NCBI GenBank assembly: GCA_009786025.1
Contig: WQUA01000007.1
Coordinates: 1 to 64,000, forward strand
DNA from: Pseudomonadota bacterium
GTDB taxonomy: Bacteria > Pseudomonadota > Gammaproteobacteria > Burkholderiales > Casimicrobiaceae
Length of the DNA stretch: 64,000 nucleotides
Direction of reading: 5' to 3'
Part shown: piece by piece, positions 13,506-23,094 of the stretch
Position numbering within the stretch: position 1 is the stretch's first letter
Layout: every line of letters begins with the position of its first letter
Program-made: the position numbers and the translations under genes
The notes under the pieces: generated by a model
Told to the model about the DNA's origin: nothing
The model's input: only the letters and a program-made list of their open reading frames with translations
The model's database searches: none

Positions 13506-14345
13506 ATGAGCGAGGAACAGGAAACCATGCTTGCCGAAAGCGAGGAAGCAGGAGCGAAAGCCGTAAATGCCGTCGCAGATATTGCCGATAATGGCGCGGC
13601 GACGGAAAGCGGCAGGGCTGATGGTGAAGTCGAAACGACGGATGCCGGTGACGTTTCGCACACCGAAGAAGAAATCGCTTACTACACAAAGATGCTGGAA
13701 GCTGTGCTTTTGGTGTCGGGTGAAGCAGTGCCCGTGCCGCAGTTGTGCAAACTGTTCGAGCCGCCGCTGTCGGCGAACTTTGTCCGTCTTTTGTTGACAG
13801 ACTTGAAGGAGGTCTGGAAGAGCCGGATGGTCGAACTGGTGATGGTCGCGGGCGGCTGGCGCTTTCAGGGCAAGCCCGAAGTGCAGCGCAGCCTGGAACG
13901 TCTGTCGTCGGAGAAACCACCGCGCTATTCGCGGGCGGTGATGGAAACACTGGCGATCATTGCTTACCGGCAACCGGTGACGCGCGGCGATATTGAAGCC
14001 ATCCGCGGTGTTGCGGTATCATCGGGGGTAATCAAAGCGCTCGAAGACCGACAGTGGGTGGAGGCTGTCGGTCATCGCGAAACGCCGGGGCGCCCAGCCC
14101 TTTATGCAACCACTAAAAATTTTTTAAACGATCTCGGTCTGTGCTCACTGGCAGAATTGCCGCCGCTGGCCGAACTGGATTCCTCACATTTACTGGAGAT
14201 GCCTGATGCCCCAGCCAAGGCCGCTGAAGCACCGCTCGCCCTCGCAAGCCCGATTCTCAGCCAACTCGTCGAAAACGCACCAACCGAACATGGTGATGCA
14301 GAAGTTCGCGGAATCGCTGCCGACCAAGATCAAGAAAACGACTGA
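13506..14345 (+). CDS. scpB: Segregation and condensation protein B
   Basis: Winged-helix kite subunit of the SMC complex, 279 residues. The first 55 residues are acidic low complexity. The core runs from EEEIAYYTKMLEAVLLVSGEAVPVPQLCKLF through RYSRAVMETLAIIAYRQPVTRGDIEAIRGVAVSSGVIKALEDRQWVEAVGHRETPGRPALYATT. The last 60 residues are an Ala/Pro/Glu-rich tail, and the final 140 bases overlap the rluB frame. Confidence 0.95.
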   Translation: MSEEQETMLAESEEAGAKAVNAVADIADNGAATESGRADGEVETTDAGDVSHTEEEIAYYTKMLEAVLLVSGEAVPVPQLCKLFEPPLSANFVRLLLTDLKEVWKSRMVELVMVAGGWRFQGKPEVQRSLERLSSEKPPRYSRAVMETLAIIAYRQPVTRGDIEAIRGVAVSSGVIKALEDRQWVEAVGHRETPGRPALYATTKNFLNDLGLCSLAELPPLAELDSSHLLEMPDAPAKAAEAPLALASPILSQLVENAPTEHGDAEVRGIAADQDQEND

Positions 14346-15426
14346 CGAAGTGTTTTCGGAGCCGCAACGCTTGCACAAAGTGTTGGCGTCGTGCGGCTTC
14401 GGCTCGCGCCGCGCGATGGAGGAATTGATTGTCGCCGGCCGCATCACGGTCAACCGGATGCCGGCGGAGATCGGGCAGAAAGTCGGGCCGGGCGACGAAG
14501 TGCGGATCAACGGCGAGCCGGTGAAAATTCGTTTTACCGAGCCGCAACCGCGCGTTTTGCTGTATCACAAACCGGCTGGCGAAATCGTTTCGCGCGACGA
14601 TCCGGAAGGGCGCGCTTCGGTGTTCGACCGCTTGCCACCGATTCAGGGTGCCAAGTGGATATCGATCGGCCGCCTCGATTTCAATACCGAAGGACTTTTG
14701 CTGTTCACCAATTCCGGTGAGCTTGCCAACCGGCTGATGCATCCGCGCTATGAAGTGGAGCGAGAATACGCTGTGCGAATCATTGGTGAATTGAGCGAAG
14801 ACCAGATTCAGGAAATGAAAAATGGCGTCGAACTGGAAGACGGGCCGGTGTGCTGTGAAAAGCTGATCGATGGCGGCGGCGAAGGCGTCAACCACTGGTA
14901 TCACATTACCATCCAGGAAGGGCGTAACCGCGAAGTGCGACGGCTGTTTGAGGCGCTGGGATTGACCGTGAGCCGATTGATCCGAACCCGTTACGGTGTC
15001 GTCAATATGCCAAGCGTCGCCAAGCGCGGCGATGTGATTGAATTGGAACAGGCAGATGTCGCAACGCTGATCAAATCCGTTGGATTAAAAATGTCGGGCG
15101 GAGCGGCTGAAAATGTACCGGAGATACGGTCACCGTTCGGCAAGAAGAAAACCAATGGAGCGATGCAGACTGAAGCGCCGAAAAAGAAAGGCGTGCGCTT
15201 CAAAGTGGACCGCCATTCGGCGCCGCGCAGCCCGAAGCCGGAGCAGTCCCTGCCCCGTGAAGCGCTGACAGAGGAAGGTAAAGCGGCGGCGTCTGAGGGC
15301 GCGGCGTCCCGGCAGCGATCTGGCAGGAGAGGCTTGTTTGGGCGCAAAAACCAGCGTTCGCCAAAGCAGGGGTCAGAGGTTGGGAATCAGGAATCAGGGC
15401 GTCAGGAGCCAGAGATCGGGGAATAG
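14206..15426 (+). CDS. rluB: 23S rRNA pseudouridine synthase RluB family
   Basis: RsuA/RluB-type pseudouridine synthase, predicted to modify the 23S rRNA helix 90 region. The S4 RNA-binding domain (about 52-110) begins RLHKVLASCGFGSRRAMEELI. The catalytic loop is GRLDFNTEGLLLFTNSG, with its Asp. RNREVRRLFEALGLTVSRLIRTRYG follows, then a long basic tail. The ATG at 14206 has GGAG seven bases upstream, which would make a 140-base overlap with scpB; a GTG at 14350 just after the scpB stop is the alternative. The last 17 or so residues (GSEVGNQESGRQEPEIGE) are encoded by family B repeat DNA. Confidence 0.93.
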   Translation: MPQPRPLKHRSPSQARFSANSSKTHQPNMVMQKFAESLPTKIKKTTDEVFSEPQRLHKVLASCGFGSRRAMEELIVAGRITVNRMPAEIGQKVGPGDEVRINGEPVKIRFTEPQPRVLLYHKPAGEIVSRDDPEGRASVFDRLPPIQGAKWISIGRLDFNTEGLLLFTNSGELANRLMHPRYEVEREYAVRIIGELSEDQIQEMKNGVELEDGPVCCEKLIDGGGEGVNHWYHITIQEGRNREVRRLFEALGLTVSRLIRTRYGVVNMPSVAKRGDVIELEQADVATLIKSVGLKMSGGAAENVPEIRSPFGKKKTNGAMQTEAPKKKGVRFKVDRHSAPRSPKPEQSLPREALTEEGKAAASEGAASRQRSGRRGLFGRKNQRSPKQGSEVGNQESGRQEPEIGE

Positions 15427-15679
15427 GGATCAGAAAAACGTGATTTGACCACAGGAAACGCAAAGGACATAAAGAAAGAGCCGCCATTCTGCGCGGCGCG
15501 AAGCGAAGGCGCAGAACCCAGAGAAACCCCATTACCATTCGCCTCCCTTGAAAGAGATGGCTTCAGAGCGTCCTTTTTCGCGGCTTCGCTCTTTTACGAG
15601 AGGTGTTTTTTCCGGGTTGTTTCGCTGCGTTCGCAATGACGTTGCCGTACCCTCAATTTCTGATTCCCGATGTCCGGTT
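15362..15679. repeat. Family B, C and D repeats at the rluB 3' end and in the rluB-rplU spacer
   Basis: From 15369 the sequence becomes a degenerate tandem of GTCAGAGG/GAATCAGG units, reading into rluB and past its stop. Further on are fragments related to family C (CACAGGAAACGCAAAGGACA, near 15448; CGCGGCTTCGCTCTTTTACG) and a family D end (TTTCGCTGCGTTCGCAATGACG, about 15623-15644). A last B-type fragment (TTCTGATTCCCGATGTC) lies just ahead of the rplU promoter. No gene is supported in this stretch. Confidence 0.75.
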
Positions 15680-15709
15680 TTGACAAAAAGCCGGAAAACC
15701 CTTTATAAT
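15680..15709 (+). promoter_or_regulatory. Strong sigma-70 promoter of rplU-rpmA
   Basis: A perfect TTGACA and a perfect TATAAT are separated by 18 bases, about 45 bases ahead of the rplU start codon. This is the best promoter seen in the window and fits a highly expressed ribosomal protein operon. A hairpin TTTCCCCGCTGTGGGGAAA follows at about 15717-15735 in the 5' UTR. Confidence 0.9.
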
Positions 15710-15753
15710 TATATATTTCCCCGCTGTGGGGAAATTTTTAAACGGAGTTATTC

Positions 15754-16065
15754 ATGTACGCGGTCATAAAAACCGGCGGCAAACAGTACAAAGTTGCGGC
15801 TGGCCAAAAATTGAGAGTAGAACAGATACCGGCGGATGTGAACGCAGAAGTGATCCTCGATCAGGTGTTGATGGTTGGGGAAGGCGACAGCGTACGTCTG
15901 GGGCAACCCACGCTGGCAGGCGCTGCGGTCAAAGCGACCGTACTTGAGCATGCCCGCGGGACCAAGGTCAAGATTTTCAAAATGCGGCGGCGCAAGCATT
16001 ACCAGAAGCATCAGGGGCACCGTCAAAACTACACGCTGTTGCGTATCGACAGCATCGTTGCCTGA
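15754..16065 (+). CDS. rplU: 50S ribosomal protein L21
   Basis: 103 residues, the normal length. [25 protein letters not shown] at the N-terminus and [19 protein letters not shown] near the end are the L21 signatures. ACGGAG precedes the ATG. It is cotranscribed with rpmA 13 bases downstream. Confidence 0.99.
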   Translation: MYAVIKTGGKQYKVAAGQKLRVEQIPADVNAEVILDQVLMVGEGDSVRLGQPTLAGAAVKATVLEHARGTKVKIFKMRRRKHYQKHQGHRQNYTLLRIDSIVA

Positions 16066-16078
16066 AAGGAGTTGAGCC

Positions 16079-16342
16079 ATGGCACATAAAAAAGCAGGCG
16101 GCAGTTCCCGCAACGGTCGCGATTCACAAGCCAAGCGGCTGGGTGTTAAGGCTTATGGCGGCGAAGTGGTTCGCGCCGGCAGCATCATCATCCGGCAACG
16201 CGGCACGCAAGTGCATCCGGGTGTAAACGTCGGTTGTGGCAAGGATTACACGTTGTTCGCGAAAGTTGATGGCACCGTGCAGTTCACTGTCAAAGGCCCG
16301 AAGAAAGACAAATTCGCCAATATCGTAGCGGCAACGGCGTAG
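16079..16342 (+). CDS. rpmA: 50S ribosomal protein L27
   Basis: 87 residues. [28 protein letters not shown] and [28 protein letters not shown] are diagnostic; the N-terminal tail reaches the peptidyl transferase centre. AAGGAG lies about eight bases before the ATG. In most proteobacteria obgE follows, but here a terminator and ispD follow instead. Confidence 0.99.
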   Translation: MAHKKAGGSSRNGRDSQAKRLGVKAYGGEVVRAGSIIIRQRGTQVHPGVNVGCGKDYTLFAKVDGTVQFTVKGPKKDKFANIVAATA

Positions 16343-16382
16343 TTTTTTGTCACGCCGCTCGCGCAGCGGTAAAAAACAAACG

Positions 16383-16411
16383 AAAACCCCGCTACTTTTG
16401 CGGGGTTTTTT
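16383..16411 (+). terminator. Intrinsic terminator after rpmA
   Basis: AAAACCCCGC (16383-16392) pairs with GCGGGGTTTT (16400-16409) around a TACTTTT loop and ends in a T-run to 16411. It closes the rplU-rpmA operon about 40 bases past the stop. Confidence 0.93.
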
Positions 16412-16481
16412 GTTGCCGTCGAGGAAAGCGTTTTTTGCCGAGAAGCGGTATCATCTTCAAGATTCGCCGAGAAAAACCGAT

Positions 16482-17219
16482 ATGCCTTCCTCTCTACTTA
16501 TTGCCCTTGTTCCCGCTGCCGGTGGTGGGCAGCGTTTCGGCGGACCGCAGCCGAAACAATATATGGCGCTGTCTGGGCGAACAGTGCTTGAATGTACGCT
16601 GTGGCGTTTGCAACAGGGATTAAAGCCCGACCACATCGTTGTAGTGCTGGCGTCCGACGACAAAATATTTTCGACGCTTACCGATCTGCCGCCTGGAGTT
16701 GAGGCATTGTATTGCGGGGGCGTGACGCGCGCCGAGAGTGTGCGAAACGCACTTCTGGCGCTGGCAAAGCAATGCAGCGATCGAGACTGGATCGCTGTTC
16801 ATGACGCAGCGCGTCCCTGCGTGCCGGTAACGTGTTTGCAATCGTTGACCACAGTTGCGCGCGGCGCGATGGGAGGAGAAAGCGGTGCGCTTTTGGCGGT
16901 GCCGCTGGCCGATACTTTGAAAGAGGGCGCGACTGATGGTGCTGCGGCGCGGGCAGTCGCGACACTGGATCGGGCGCGTTTCTGGAGCGCGCAAACGCCG
17001 CAGATGTTTCGCTACGGTCTTTTGAGCAAAGCGTTATCGCAGGAAGGCGCGCTGTTATGCACTGATGAATCACAGGCGGTCGAGCGTTACTGCAAGCAAA
17101 CAGGTGGCGCTTTGCCGTTATTGTTGCGCGGCAGTGTCCAGAATCTCAAATTGACCTATGCTGAGGACTTGCCTCTCGCCGAAGCGATTCTGGCCTTTCA
17201 AAAGGAAAAAATTTCATGA
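16482..17219 (+). CDS. ispD: 2-C-methyl-D-erythritol 4-phosphate cytidylyltransferase
   Basis: Third step of the MEP isoprenoid pathway, making CDP-methylerythritol. [19 protein letters not shown] is the nucleotide-binding signature; [13 protein letters not shown] and [11 protein letters not shown] are also typical. It has 245 residues. I chose the ATG at 16482 over the ORF-track start at 16347, which lies before the rpmA terminator. Its stop overlaps the ispF start by four bases. Confidence 0.96.
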   Translation: MPSSLLIALVPAAGGGQRFGGPQPKQYMALSGRTVLECTLWRLQQGLKPDHIVVVLASDDKIFSTLTDLPPGVEALYCGGVTRAESVRNALLALAKQCSDRDWIAVHDAARPCVPVTCLQSLTTVARGAMGGESGALLAVPLADTLKEGATDGAAARAVATLDRARFWSAQTPQMFRYGLLSKALSQEGALLCTDESQAVERYCKQTGGALPLLLRGSVQNLKLTYAEDLPLAEAILAFQKEKIS

Positions 17220-17692
17220 TTCGGATTGGCCACGGTTTTGATGTTCACGCGTTTGCCGAAAACCGCCGATTGCGGCTGGGAGGCATCGATATTCCTTTCG
17301 AGCGCGGCCTGGCCGGGCATTCCGACGCCGATGTGGTGTTGCACGCGATTGCCGATGCGTTGCTCGGCGCGCTGGCGCTCGGCGATATCGGCCATTTCTT
17401 TCCGGATTCGGACGCGCGTTATAAAGATGCCGATAGCCGGGCGCTATTGCGTCAGGTTGTCAACGAAATCAAAGCGCGTGGCTATCGGGTCGGCAATATC
17501 GACGTGACCGTGATTGCCGAGCGCCCGAAGTTGGCACCATACCGCGAAACGATGCGGCGAACGATTGCCGAAGATGTGCATTGCGCCGTTGATTGCGTTT
17601 CAGTGAAGGCAACGACGACGGAAAGGCTTGGGTTCACCGGACGCGAAGAAGGCATTGCAGCACAGGCGGTAGCGTTGCTCCTGAAGGGGTAA
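17216..17692 (+). CDS. ispF: 2-C-methyl-D-erythritol 2,4-cyclodiphosphate synthase
   Basis: Fifth step of the MEP pathway. [11 protein letters not shown] gives the zinc ligands, [36 protein letters not shown] is the family core, and [28 protein letters not shown] is the C-terminus. It has 158 residues, the usual length. Coupled to ispD by an ATGA overlap. Confidence 0.98.
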   Translation: MIRIGHGFDVHAFAENRRLRLGGIDIPFERGLAGHSDADVVLHAIADALLGALALGDIGHFFPDSDARYKDADSRALLRQVVNEIKARGYRVGNIDVTVIAERPKLAPYRETMRRTIAEDVHCAVDCVSVKATTTERLGFTGREEGIAAQAVALLLKG

Positions 17693-17830
17693 GTCAGGCA
17701 AATCTTGGGCGTTTGCTTTTTTTTGGCCGCAACGTTTTTTTGCTTAACCTTCAAAAATATCTTGGGCAACGGTGCGCAAAAGCGGGAATCTTGCCTTGCG
17801 TAAAGGGATTGGGGAAAGAGAAGCTACAAG

Positions 17831-17859
17831 GCTTTTCGACAAAACGTATCCGCTATAAT
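17831..17859 (+). promoter_or_regulatory. Candidate valS promoter
   Basis: A perfect TATAAT (17854-17859) lies about 36 bases before the valS ATG. The expected -35 position holds only a T-rich stretch (GCTTTTCG), so the box is weak. The rest of the 202-base ispF-valS spacer holds no gene. Confidence 0.5.
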
Positions 17860-17894
17860 TCTATACTTTGTACAAAAATCTTTCTAAAAGCATT

Positions 17895-20723
17895 ATGACG
17901 CTCGCTAAAAGTTTTGACCCGGCAGAGATTGAACACCGCTGGTATCCGCAATGGGAGGCTTCCGGCTATTTCAAAGCCGGCGCAGACGATACGAAACCTG
18001 CTGATGCATCGTTCTGCATTTTGTTGCCGCCGCCGAATGTCACCGGCACATTGCATATGGGACACGGCTTTCAGCAGACGATTATGGATGCACTGACCCG
18101 TTACCACCGGATGCTCGGCATCAACACGTTGTGGCAGCCGGGTACTGACCATGCCGGTATCGCTACGCAGATGGTCGTGGAGCGGCAACTTGCGATGCAA
18201 GGTTTGTCGCGGCATGGCCTCGGCCGCGAAGCGTTTGTTGGAAAAGTGTGGGAGTGGAAAGAAATTTCCGGCAATACCATCACGCAGCAGATGCGGCGCT
18301 TGGGTACGTCACCCGATTGGAGCCGCGAGCGTTTCACGATGGATACGGGGCTATCGAAGACGGTCACCGAAACATTCGTGCGTTTGTATAACGAAGGATT
18401 GATTTATCGCGGCAAGCGCCTGGTGAACTGGGATCCGGTGCTGGGGACGGCGGTATCCGATCTCGAAGTGGTGCAGGATGAAGAAGATGGCTTTCTGTGG
18501 CACATCACGTATCCGTTTACCGATGGTCCGATCAACGGCATGAGGGGATTGACGGTGGCGACGACGCGACCGGAAACGATGTTGGGTGACGTGGCGGTGA
18601 TGGTGCACCCCGACGATGAGCGTTATCAGGCGTTGATCGGCAAATCGGTGGAGTTGCCGCTGACCGGCCGTCGGGTTCCGATCATTGCCGATGATTACGT
18701 CGATCGTGAATTCGGCACCGGTTGCGTCAAGGTGACACCGGCGCACGATTTCAACGACTATGCCGTGGGGCAGCGCCATCATTTGCCGCAGATCAGCGTG
18801 TTGACGCTGGACGCCAAAATCAGCGAAGCGGCGCCGGAGCGGTATCGCGGGCTCGATCGTTTTGAAGCGCGCAAACAAGTCGTTGCCGATCTCGAAGCGC
18901 AAGGATTTCTGGACAAGGTTGAGCCGCACAAGTTGAAAGTGCCGCGTGGCGATCGTACGCACGCGGTGATCGAGCCGATGCTGACCGATCAGTGGTTCGT
19001 TGCGGTTAACAAGCCGGGCAAGAGCGGAAAAACCATCGCGCAGGAAGCGATCGACGTTGTCGAATCTGGCGAAATTCGTTTTGTGCCGGAAAGTTGGGTC
19101 AACACCTACTATGCCTGGATGCGCAATCTGCAAGACTGGTGCATCTCGCGACAACTGTGGTGGGGACATCAGATTCCCGCTTGGTATGGCGAGGATGGGC
19201 GGTGCTGGGTGGCGCACGATGAAGATGAAGCACGATCACTGGCGGCGAAGGAAAACTATCATGGCGCGTTGACGCGCGACCCTGATGTGCTCGATACCTG
19301 GTATTCGTCGGCACTGTGGCCGTTCTCAACACTCGATTGGACGCCGGAATGGCCGCAGCGATCCAATCCGGTGATCGATCGTTATCTGCCGTCGTCGGTA
19401 CTGATTACAGGTTTCGACATCATCTTCTTCTGGGTGGCAAGAATGGTGATGATGACACGACACATCACCGGCAAAATTCCGTTTCGGGATGTGTACGTGA
19501 CCGGATTGATCCGCGACGCCGAAGGTCAGAAGATGAGCAAGTCGAAAGGCAATGTGCTCGACCCGATTGATTTGATCGATGGCATCGACCTCGAAGCGCT
19601 GGTGGAAAAACGCACGACCGGACTGATGAACCCGAAAGACGCGGCGAAGATCGAAAAGCGGACGCGCAAGGAATTTCCTGACGGCATTCCTGCGTTCGGC
19701 ACCGATGCGTTGCGTTTCACGTTCGCCAGTCTGGCAAGCCCGGGGCGCGACATCAAATTCGACATGCAGCGTTGCGAGGGTTATCGCAATTTCTGCAACA
19801 AACTATGGAACGCCACCCGCTTCGTTCTGATGAACTGTGAGGGCAAGGATTGCGGTTTGCAAAACCCCTGCGAACATGGTGATGGCGCGAACGAATATTC
19901 GTTTGCCGACCGCTGGGTCAAAAGTCGCTTGCAGCGCACCGAAACAGAGATCGCGCAACACTTCGCCGCGTACCGTCCCGATCTGGTGGCGCGCACGATG
20001 TATGAGTTCGTGTGGGACGAGTATTGCGATTGGTACGTCGAACTGGCGAAAGTGCAATTGAGTCAAGGCAACGAGGCTCAGCAACGCGGCACACGCCGCA
20101 CGCTGGTGCGGGTGCTGGAAACGATGTTGCGATTGACGCATCCGCTGATTCCGTTCATCACCGAAGAACTGTGGCAAACCGTCGCGCCGATTGCGCATCG
20201 CAAGACGACCGATTTCATCGGCACGGCGCCGTATCCGGTGTGCGATCCGAAGCTTCTCGATGAAGCGAGCGAAGCGAAAATGGCGCATCTGAAAGAGATG
20301 ATCAACGCTTGCCGCAGCTTGCGTTCGGAAATGAATTTGTCGCCGGCGCAGAAAGTGCCGTTGCTGGTGGCGGGCGATCCGGCGGTGGTCGAGGCGTATG
20401 CACCGTATCTGGCGGCCTTGGCGAAACTTTCTGAAGTGAATGCAGTCGGGACGGAATTGCCGATGTCACCGGCGCCGGTGCAAGTGGTTGGTGATTTTCG
20501 GATGATGCTGAAAATCGAAATCGACCTGGCAGCGGAGCGCGAACGACTGCAAAAAGAAATCGCCCGTCTGGGAGGAGAAATCAGCAAAGCGCAGGGCAAG
20601 CTGGGCAATGAAAGCTTTGTCGCGCGCGCGCCGCAGGCGGTCGTCGAGCAAGAGAAAGAACGCCTCACGGCATTCATCGTCACGCTGGAAAAAGTGCGGC
20701 AACAGCTTGGGGCGTTGATGTAG
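17895..20723 (+). CDS. valS: Valyl-tRNA synthetase
   Basis: Class I aminoacyl-tRNA synthetase with editing domain, 942 residues. [15 protein letters not shown] holds the HIGH motif and [14 protein letters not shown] the KMSKS loop. The CP1 editing region includes [16 protein letters not shown], and a C-terminal coiled coil (about 875-942, [22 protein letters not shown]) is the tRNA-binding arm. The ORF track begins at 17868; the ATG at 17895 ([26 protein letters not shown]) is more consistent with the family. Confidence 0.98.
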   Translation: MTLAKSFDPAEIEHRWYPQWEASGYFKAGADDTKPADASFCILLPPPNVTGTLHMGHGFQQTIMDALTRYHRMLGINTLWQPGTDHAGIATQMVVERQLAMQGLSRHGLGREAFVGKVWEWKEISGNTITQQMRRLGTSPDWSRERFTMDTGLSKTVTETFVRLYNEGLIYRGKRLVNWDPVLGTAVSDLEVVQDEEDGFLWHITYPFTDGPINGMRGLTVATTRPETMLGDVAVMVHPDDERYQALIGKSVELPLTGRRVPIIADDYVDREFGTGCVKVTPAHDFNDYAVGQRHHLPQISVLTLDAKISEAAPERYRGLDRFEARKQVVADLEAQGFLDKVEPHKLKVPRGDRTHAVIEPMLTDQWFVAVNKPGKSGKTIAQEAIDVVESGEIRFVPESWVNTYYAWMRNLQDWCISRQLWWGHQIPAWYGEDGRCWVAHDEDEARSLAAKENYHGALTRDPDVLDTWYSSALWPFSTLDWTPEWPQRSNPVIDRYLPSSVLITGFDIIFFWVARMVMMTRHITGKIPFRDVYVTGLIRDAEGQKMSKSKGNVLDPIDLIDGIDLEALVEKRTTGLMNPKDAAKIEKRTRKEFPDGIPAFGTDALRFTFASLASPGRDIKFDMQRCEGYRNFCNKLWNATRFVLMNCEGKDCGLQNPCEHGDGANEYSFADRWVKSRLQRTETEIAQHFAAYRPDLVARTMYEFVWDEYCDWYVELAKVQLSQGNEAQQRGTRRTLVRVLETMLRLTHPLIPFITEELWQTVAPIAHRKTTDFIGTAPYPVCDPKLLDEASEAKMAHLKEMINACRSLRSEMNLSPAQKVPLLVAGDPAVVEAYAPYLAALAKLSEVNAVGTELPMSPAPVQVVGDFRMMLKIEIDLAAERERLQKEIARLGGEISKAQGKLGNESFVARAPQAVVEQEKERLTAFIVTLEKVRQQLGALM

Positions 20724-20972
20724 CCTGGACAAGCGAAGCGCTGCCCGGGAATTACCTCACGCGAAGGCGCGAAGCCACGAAGGAAGGAAAGCCCCTTTGG
20801 GGCGCTCTCTCCCACGAGGGAAAAGGGATTCTGCGACTCTGCTTCGCTACGTGCAGAATGAAGGCTTTTTCTTTGCGCTCTATGCGTTCTTTGCGGTAAT
20901 TTTTTCTGGATTGCTTCGCTTCGCTCGCAATGGCACATTTCTGATGTTTGGGTTCGCTGCGCTTACCCCAAC
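20724..20972. repeat. Repeat-filled spacer between valS and recJ
   Basis: Between these convergent genes are CTCACGCGAAGGCGCGAAG (inverted family C, about 20757-20775), a weak G-rich palindrome (CTCTCCCACGAGGGAAAAGG), a full family C copy (TTTTTCTTTGCGCTCTATG then CGTTCTTTGCGG, about 20866-20897) and a family D end (GGATTGCTTCGCTTCGCTCG, about 20910-20929). ORFs here, such as the one containing FFFALYAFF, are repeat translations. No terminator with a clear T-run was seen. Confidence 0.75.
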
Positions 20973-22709
20973 TTACACCATCCACCAATGCTCAACCACC
21001 AATTGCAATGATTGCGTTCCCCGGTATTCGTTGATGTCGAGCCGGTAGGCGGCGCGGATGCGCTCCGGCAACGGTTCGGCGCATTGAAACAAAATAGCGT
21101 TGAAGGTTTGATTTCGATTTCGCAGCACCAGTCGCGAATGTTTTTCGCCGACGATGGTTTGCTGCTCGACAGCAAATTCGCCGTCAAAACGCGGCGCCGG
21201 GAAACCTTGTCCCCACACGTGATCGCGCAGGGTTTGCGCCAGTGAGAAGGTGCAGGCATCGGCATCCAGTTCGCCATCGGTTTCGACGACACGATCAAGT
21301 TGCGCCGGGGTGAGCCATTCGCGCGCGACGCGCTCGAAGTGTTCGATGAATTCGGGCAACGCGCTTTCGTGCAGTGTCAGCCCTGCCGCCATCGCGTGCC
21401 CGCCGAATTTGTGGACAAGATGCGGCGCGCGCTTGGTGATGAGGTCGAGCGCATCGCGTAGATGAAATCCCGGAACGGAACGTCCGGAGCCGCGCAGTTC
21501 GCCGACGGCGGCATCATCGTTTGCGTTGCCTCCGGCGTTGCCGAACACGATGGCAGGGCGATGAAAACGATCTTTGAGGCGTGACGCCACGAGGCCGATC
21601 ACGCCCGGGTGCCAGTCGGGGCGGGCGAGGCAGATAGTGTAATGTTCGACATCAGCGGCGGCGGCAATATTTTGTTGCAGCACGTCGATCGCTTCCTTCT
21701 GAATATCGGCTTCGACTTCGCGCCGCGCCCGATTCAGCGCGTCGAGTTCCTGCGCGATGGGCAGCGCGGTGGCGGCATCGTCCGCCAGCAGGCAGCGGAT
21801 GCCAAGCGACATGTCAGCAAGACGGCCGGCGGCATTGAGACGCGGGCCGATCGCAAAGCCGAGATCGAATGTATGTGCAGCGATGTGTGAACGGCGCGCA
21901 ACATCGAACAAAGCTTGCACACCGGCTGATGCTTGCCCCGAGCGGATGCGACGCAACCCCTGATCGACGAGGATGCGGTTGACGTTATCGAGAGGAACAA
22001 CGTCGGCGACCGTTCCCAATGCGACGAGATCGAGCATGGCGGCAAGGTTGGGCAAAGCGTCGTCAGTGAGTGCGCCGCGTTCACGCAACAGCGAGCGCAA
22101 CGCAATCAGAACGTAAAACATCACACCGACACCGGCCAGATGTTTGGATGGGAAAAGACAATCCGGCTGATTTGGATTGACGATGATCGCTGGTTCGGGC
22201 AATTGCGCGGCAGGCAGATGATGGTCGGTGATGATGGTATCAACGCCGATATTCGCCGCCACTCGCACGCCGTCCACGCTGGCGATGCCGTTATCGACGG
22301 TGAGCAGAATGCGCGGATGCTTCGCTGCGGCGAGCGCCACGATGTCCGGCGTTAGGCCGTAACCGTGCTCAAAGCGGTTAGGCACCAGAAAATCGACGCA
22401 AGCGCCCATCGCGCGCAGGCCGCGCAATGCGATGGCGCAGGCGGTGGCGCCGTCGGCGTCGTAATCGGCAACGACGACGATGCGCTCCTGCTGGTCGATT
22501 GCCTGCGCCAGACGCGCTGCTGCCGCCATCGCGCCTTTCATCTGATTGACAGGCGGTAGCCTTTTCAAGGCCAAATCGAGTTCAACAGAATGGGTGATGC
22601 CACGGGCAGCGAAAATCCGGGCAAGCACGGGATCGACACCGGAGGCAACCAAGGTTTGCTGCGCGGTCGCGGGAATGGAGCGGTGCTTCAGGAGCGGGGA
22701 GTTATTCAT
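20973..22709 (-). CDS. recJ: Single-stranded-DNA-specific exonuclease RecJ
   Basis: 5'-3' ssDNA exonuclease of the DHH family, acting in recombination and mismatch repair. The DHH domain shows VVVADYDADGATACAIALRGLRAMG and IITDHHLP; DHHA1 shows GGHAMAAGLTL. It has 578 residues, the usual length. A further typical stretch is AIGPRLNAAGRLADM. It is divergent from the Dabb gene across about 81 bases. Confidence 0.97.
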   Translation of the reverse strand: MNNSPLLKHRSIPATAQQTLVASGVDPVLARIFAARGITHSVELDLALKRLPPVNQMKGAMAAAARLAQAIDQQERIVVVADYDADGATACAIALRGLRAMGACVDFLVPNRFEHGYGLTPDIVALAAAKHPRILLTVDNGIASVDGVRVAANIGVDTIITDHHLPAAQLPEPAIIVNPNQPDCLFPSKHLAGVGVMFYVLIALRSLLRERGALTDDALPNLAAMLDLVALGTVADVVPLDNVNRILVDQGLRRIRSGQASAGVQALFDVARRSHIAAHTFDLGFAIGPRLNAAGRLADMSLGIRCLLADDAATALPIAQELDALNRARREVEADIQKEAIDVLQQNIAAAADVEHYTICLARPDWHPGVIGLVASRLKDRFHRPAIVFGNAGGNANDDAAVGELRGSGRSVPGFHLRDALDLITKRAPHLVHKFGGHAMAAGLTLHESALPEFIEHFERVAREWLTPAQLDRVVETDGELDADACTFSLAQTLRDHVWGQGFPAPRFDGEFAVEQQTIVGEKHSRLVLRNRNQTFNAILFQCAEPLPERIRAAYRLDINEYRGTQSLQLVVEHWWMV

Positions 22710-22790
22710 ACGTGAATTTTATCCGGTAATGGTGGATTACAGGCATCCGAAGCATGAGATAATAGAAAACGGATTCTATCTGGAAATACC

Positions 22791-23087
22791 ATGATCAAAC
22801 ATCTCGTTATCTGGACATTGAAAACGCCGGAAGATAAAACGGTGCGATTGGCTTCGTTCAAACCGCGCGCGGAATCGCTGGTCGGGCAGATTCCAGGGTT
22901 GCGGCATCTCGAAGTGATCGACGGTTTACCGCTTGAGCCGACGTCGAGCGACATCGCGCTTTACGCCGAGTTTGATGATCTGGCGGCGCTGGCCGCTTAT
23001 CAGAAACATCCGCTGCATACGGCGCTTGGCGACGAAGAGGTCAAACCTTTTGTGTCGAGCCGTCGGGCGCTCGATTGGCAGGCATAA
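22791..23087 (+). CDS. Dabb-family (stress-responsive A/B barrel) protein
   Basis: A 98-residue protein beginning MIKHLVIWTLK and continuing with PGLRHLEVIDGLPLEPTSSDIALYAEFDDLAALAAYQKHPLHTA. This is the Dabb (dimeric alpha/beta barrel) pattern, including the conserved Y..HP segment. Biochemical role unknown. It lies seven bases upstream of lolC and may share its transcript. A GAGATAATAG sequence 20-30 bases upstream could be a -10 region. Confidence 0.88.
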   Translation: MIKHLVIWTLKTPEDKTVRLASFKPRAESLVGQIPGLRHLEVIDGLPLEPTSSDIALYAEFDDLAALAAYQKHPLHTALGDEEVKPFVSSRRALDWQA

Positions 23088-23094
23088 CGCGTTC

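Noticed and set aside
20797-21048. ORF with a hydrophobic FFFALYAFF segment
   Set aside because: It is a translation of family C and D repeats running into the recJ 3' end; it lacks a start signal and a domain. It is useful only as the comparison for the DUF192 signal peptide.
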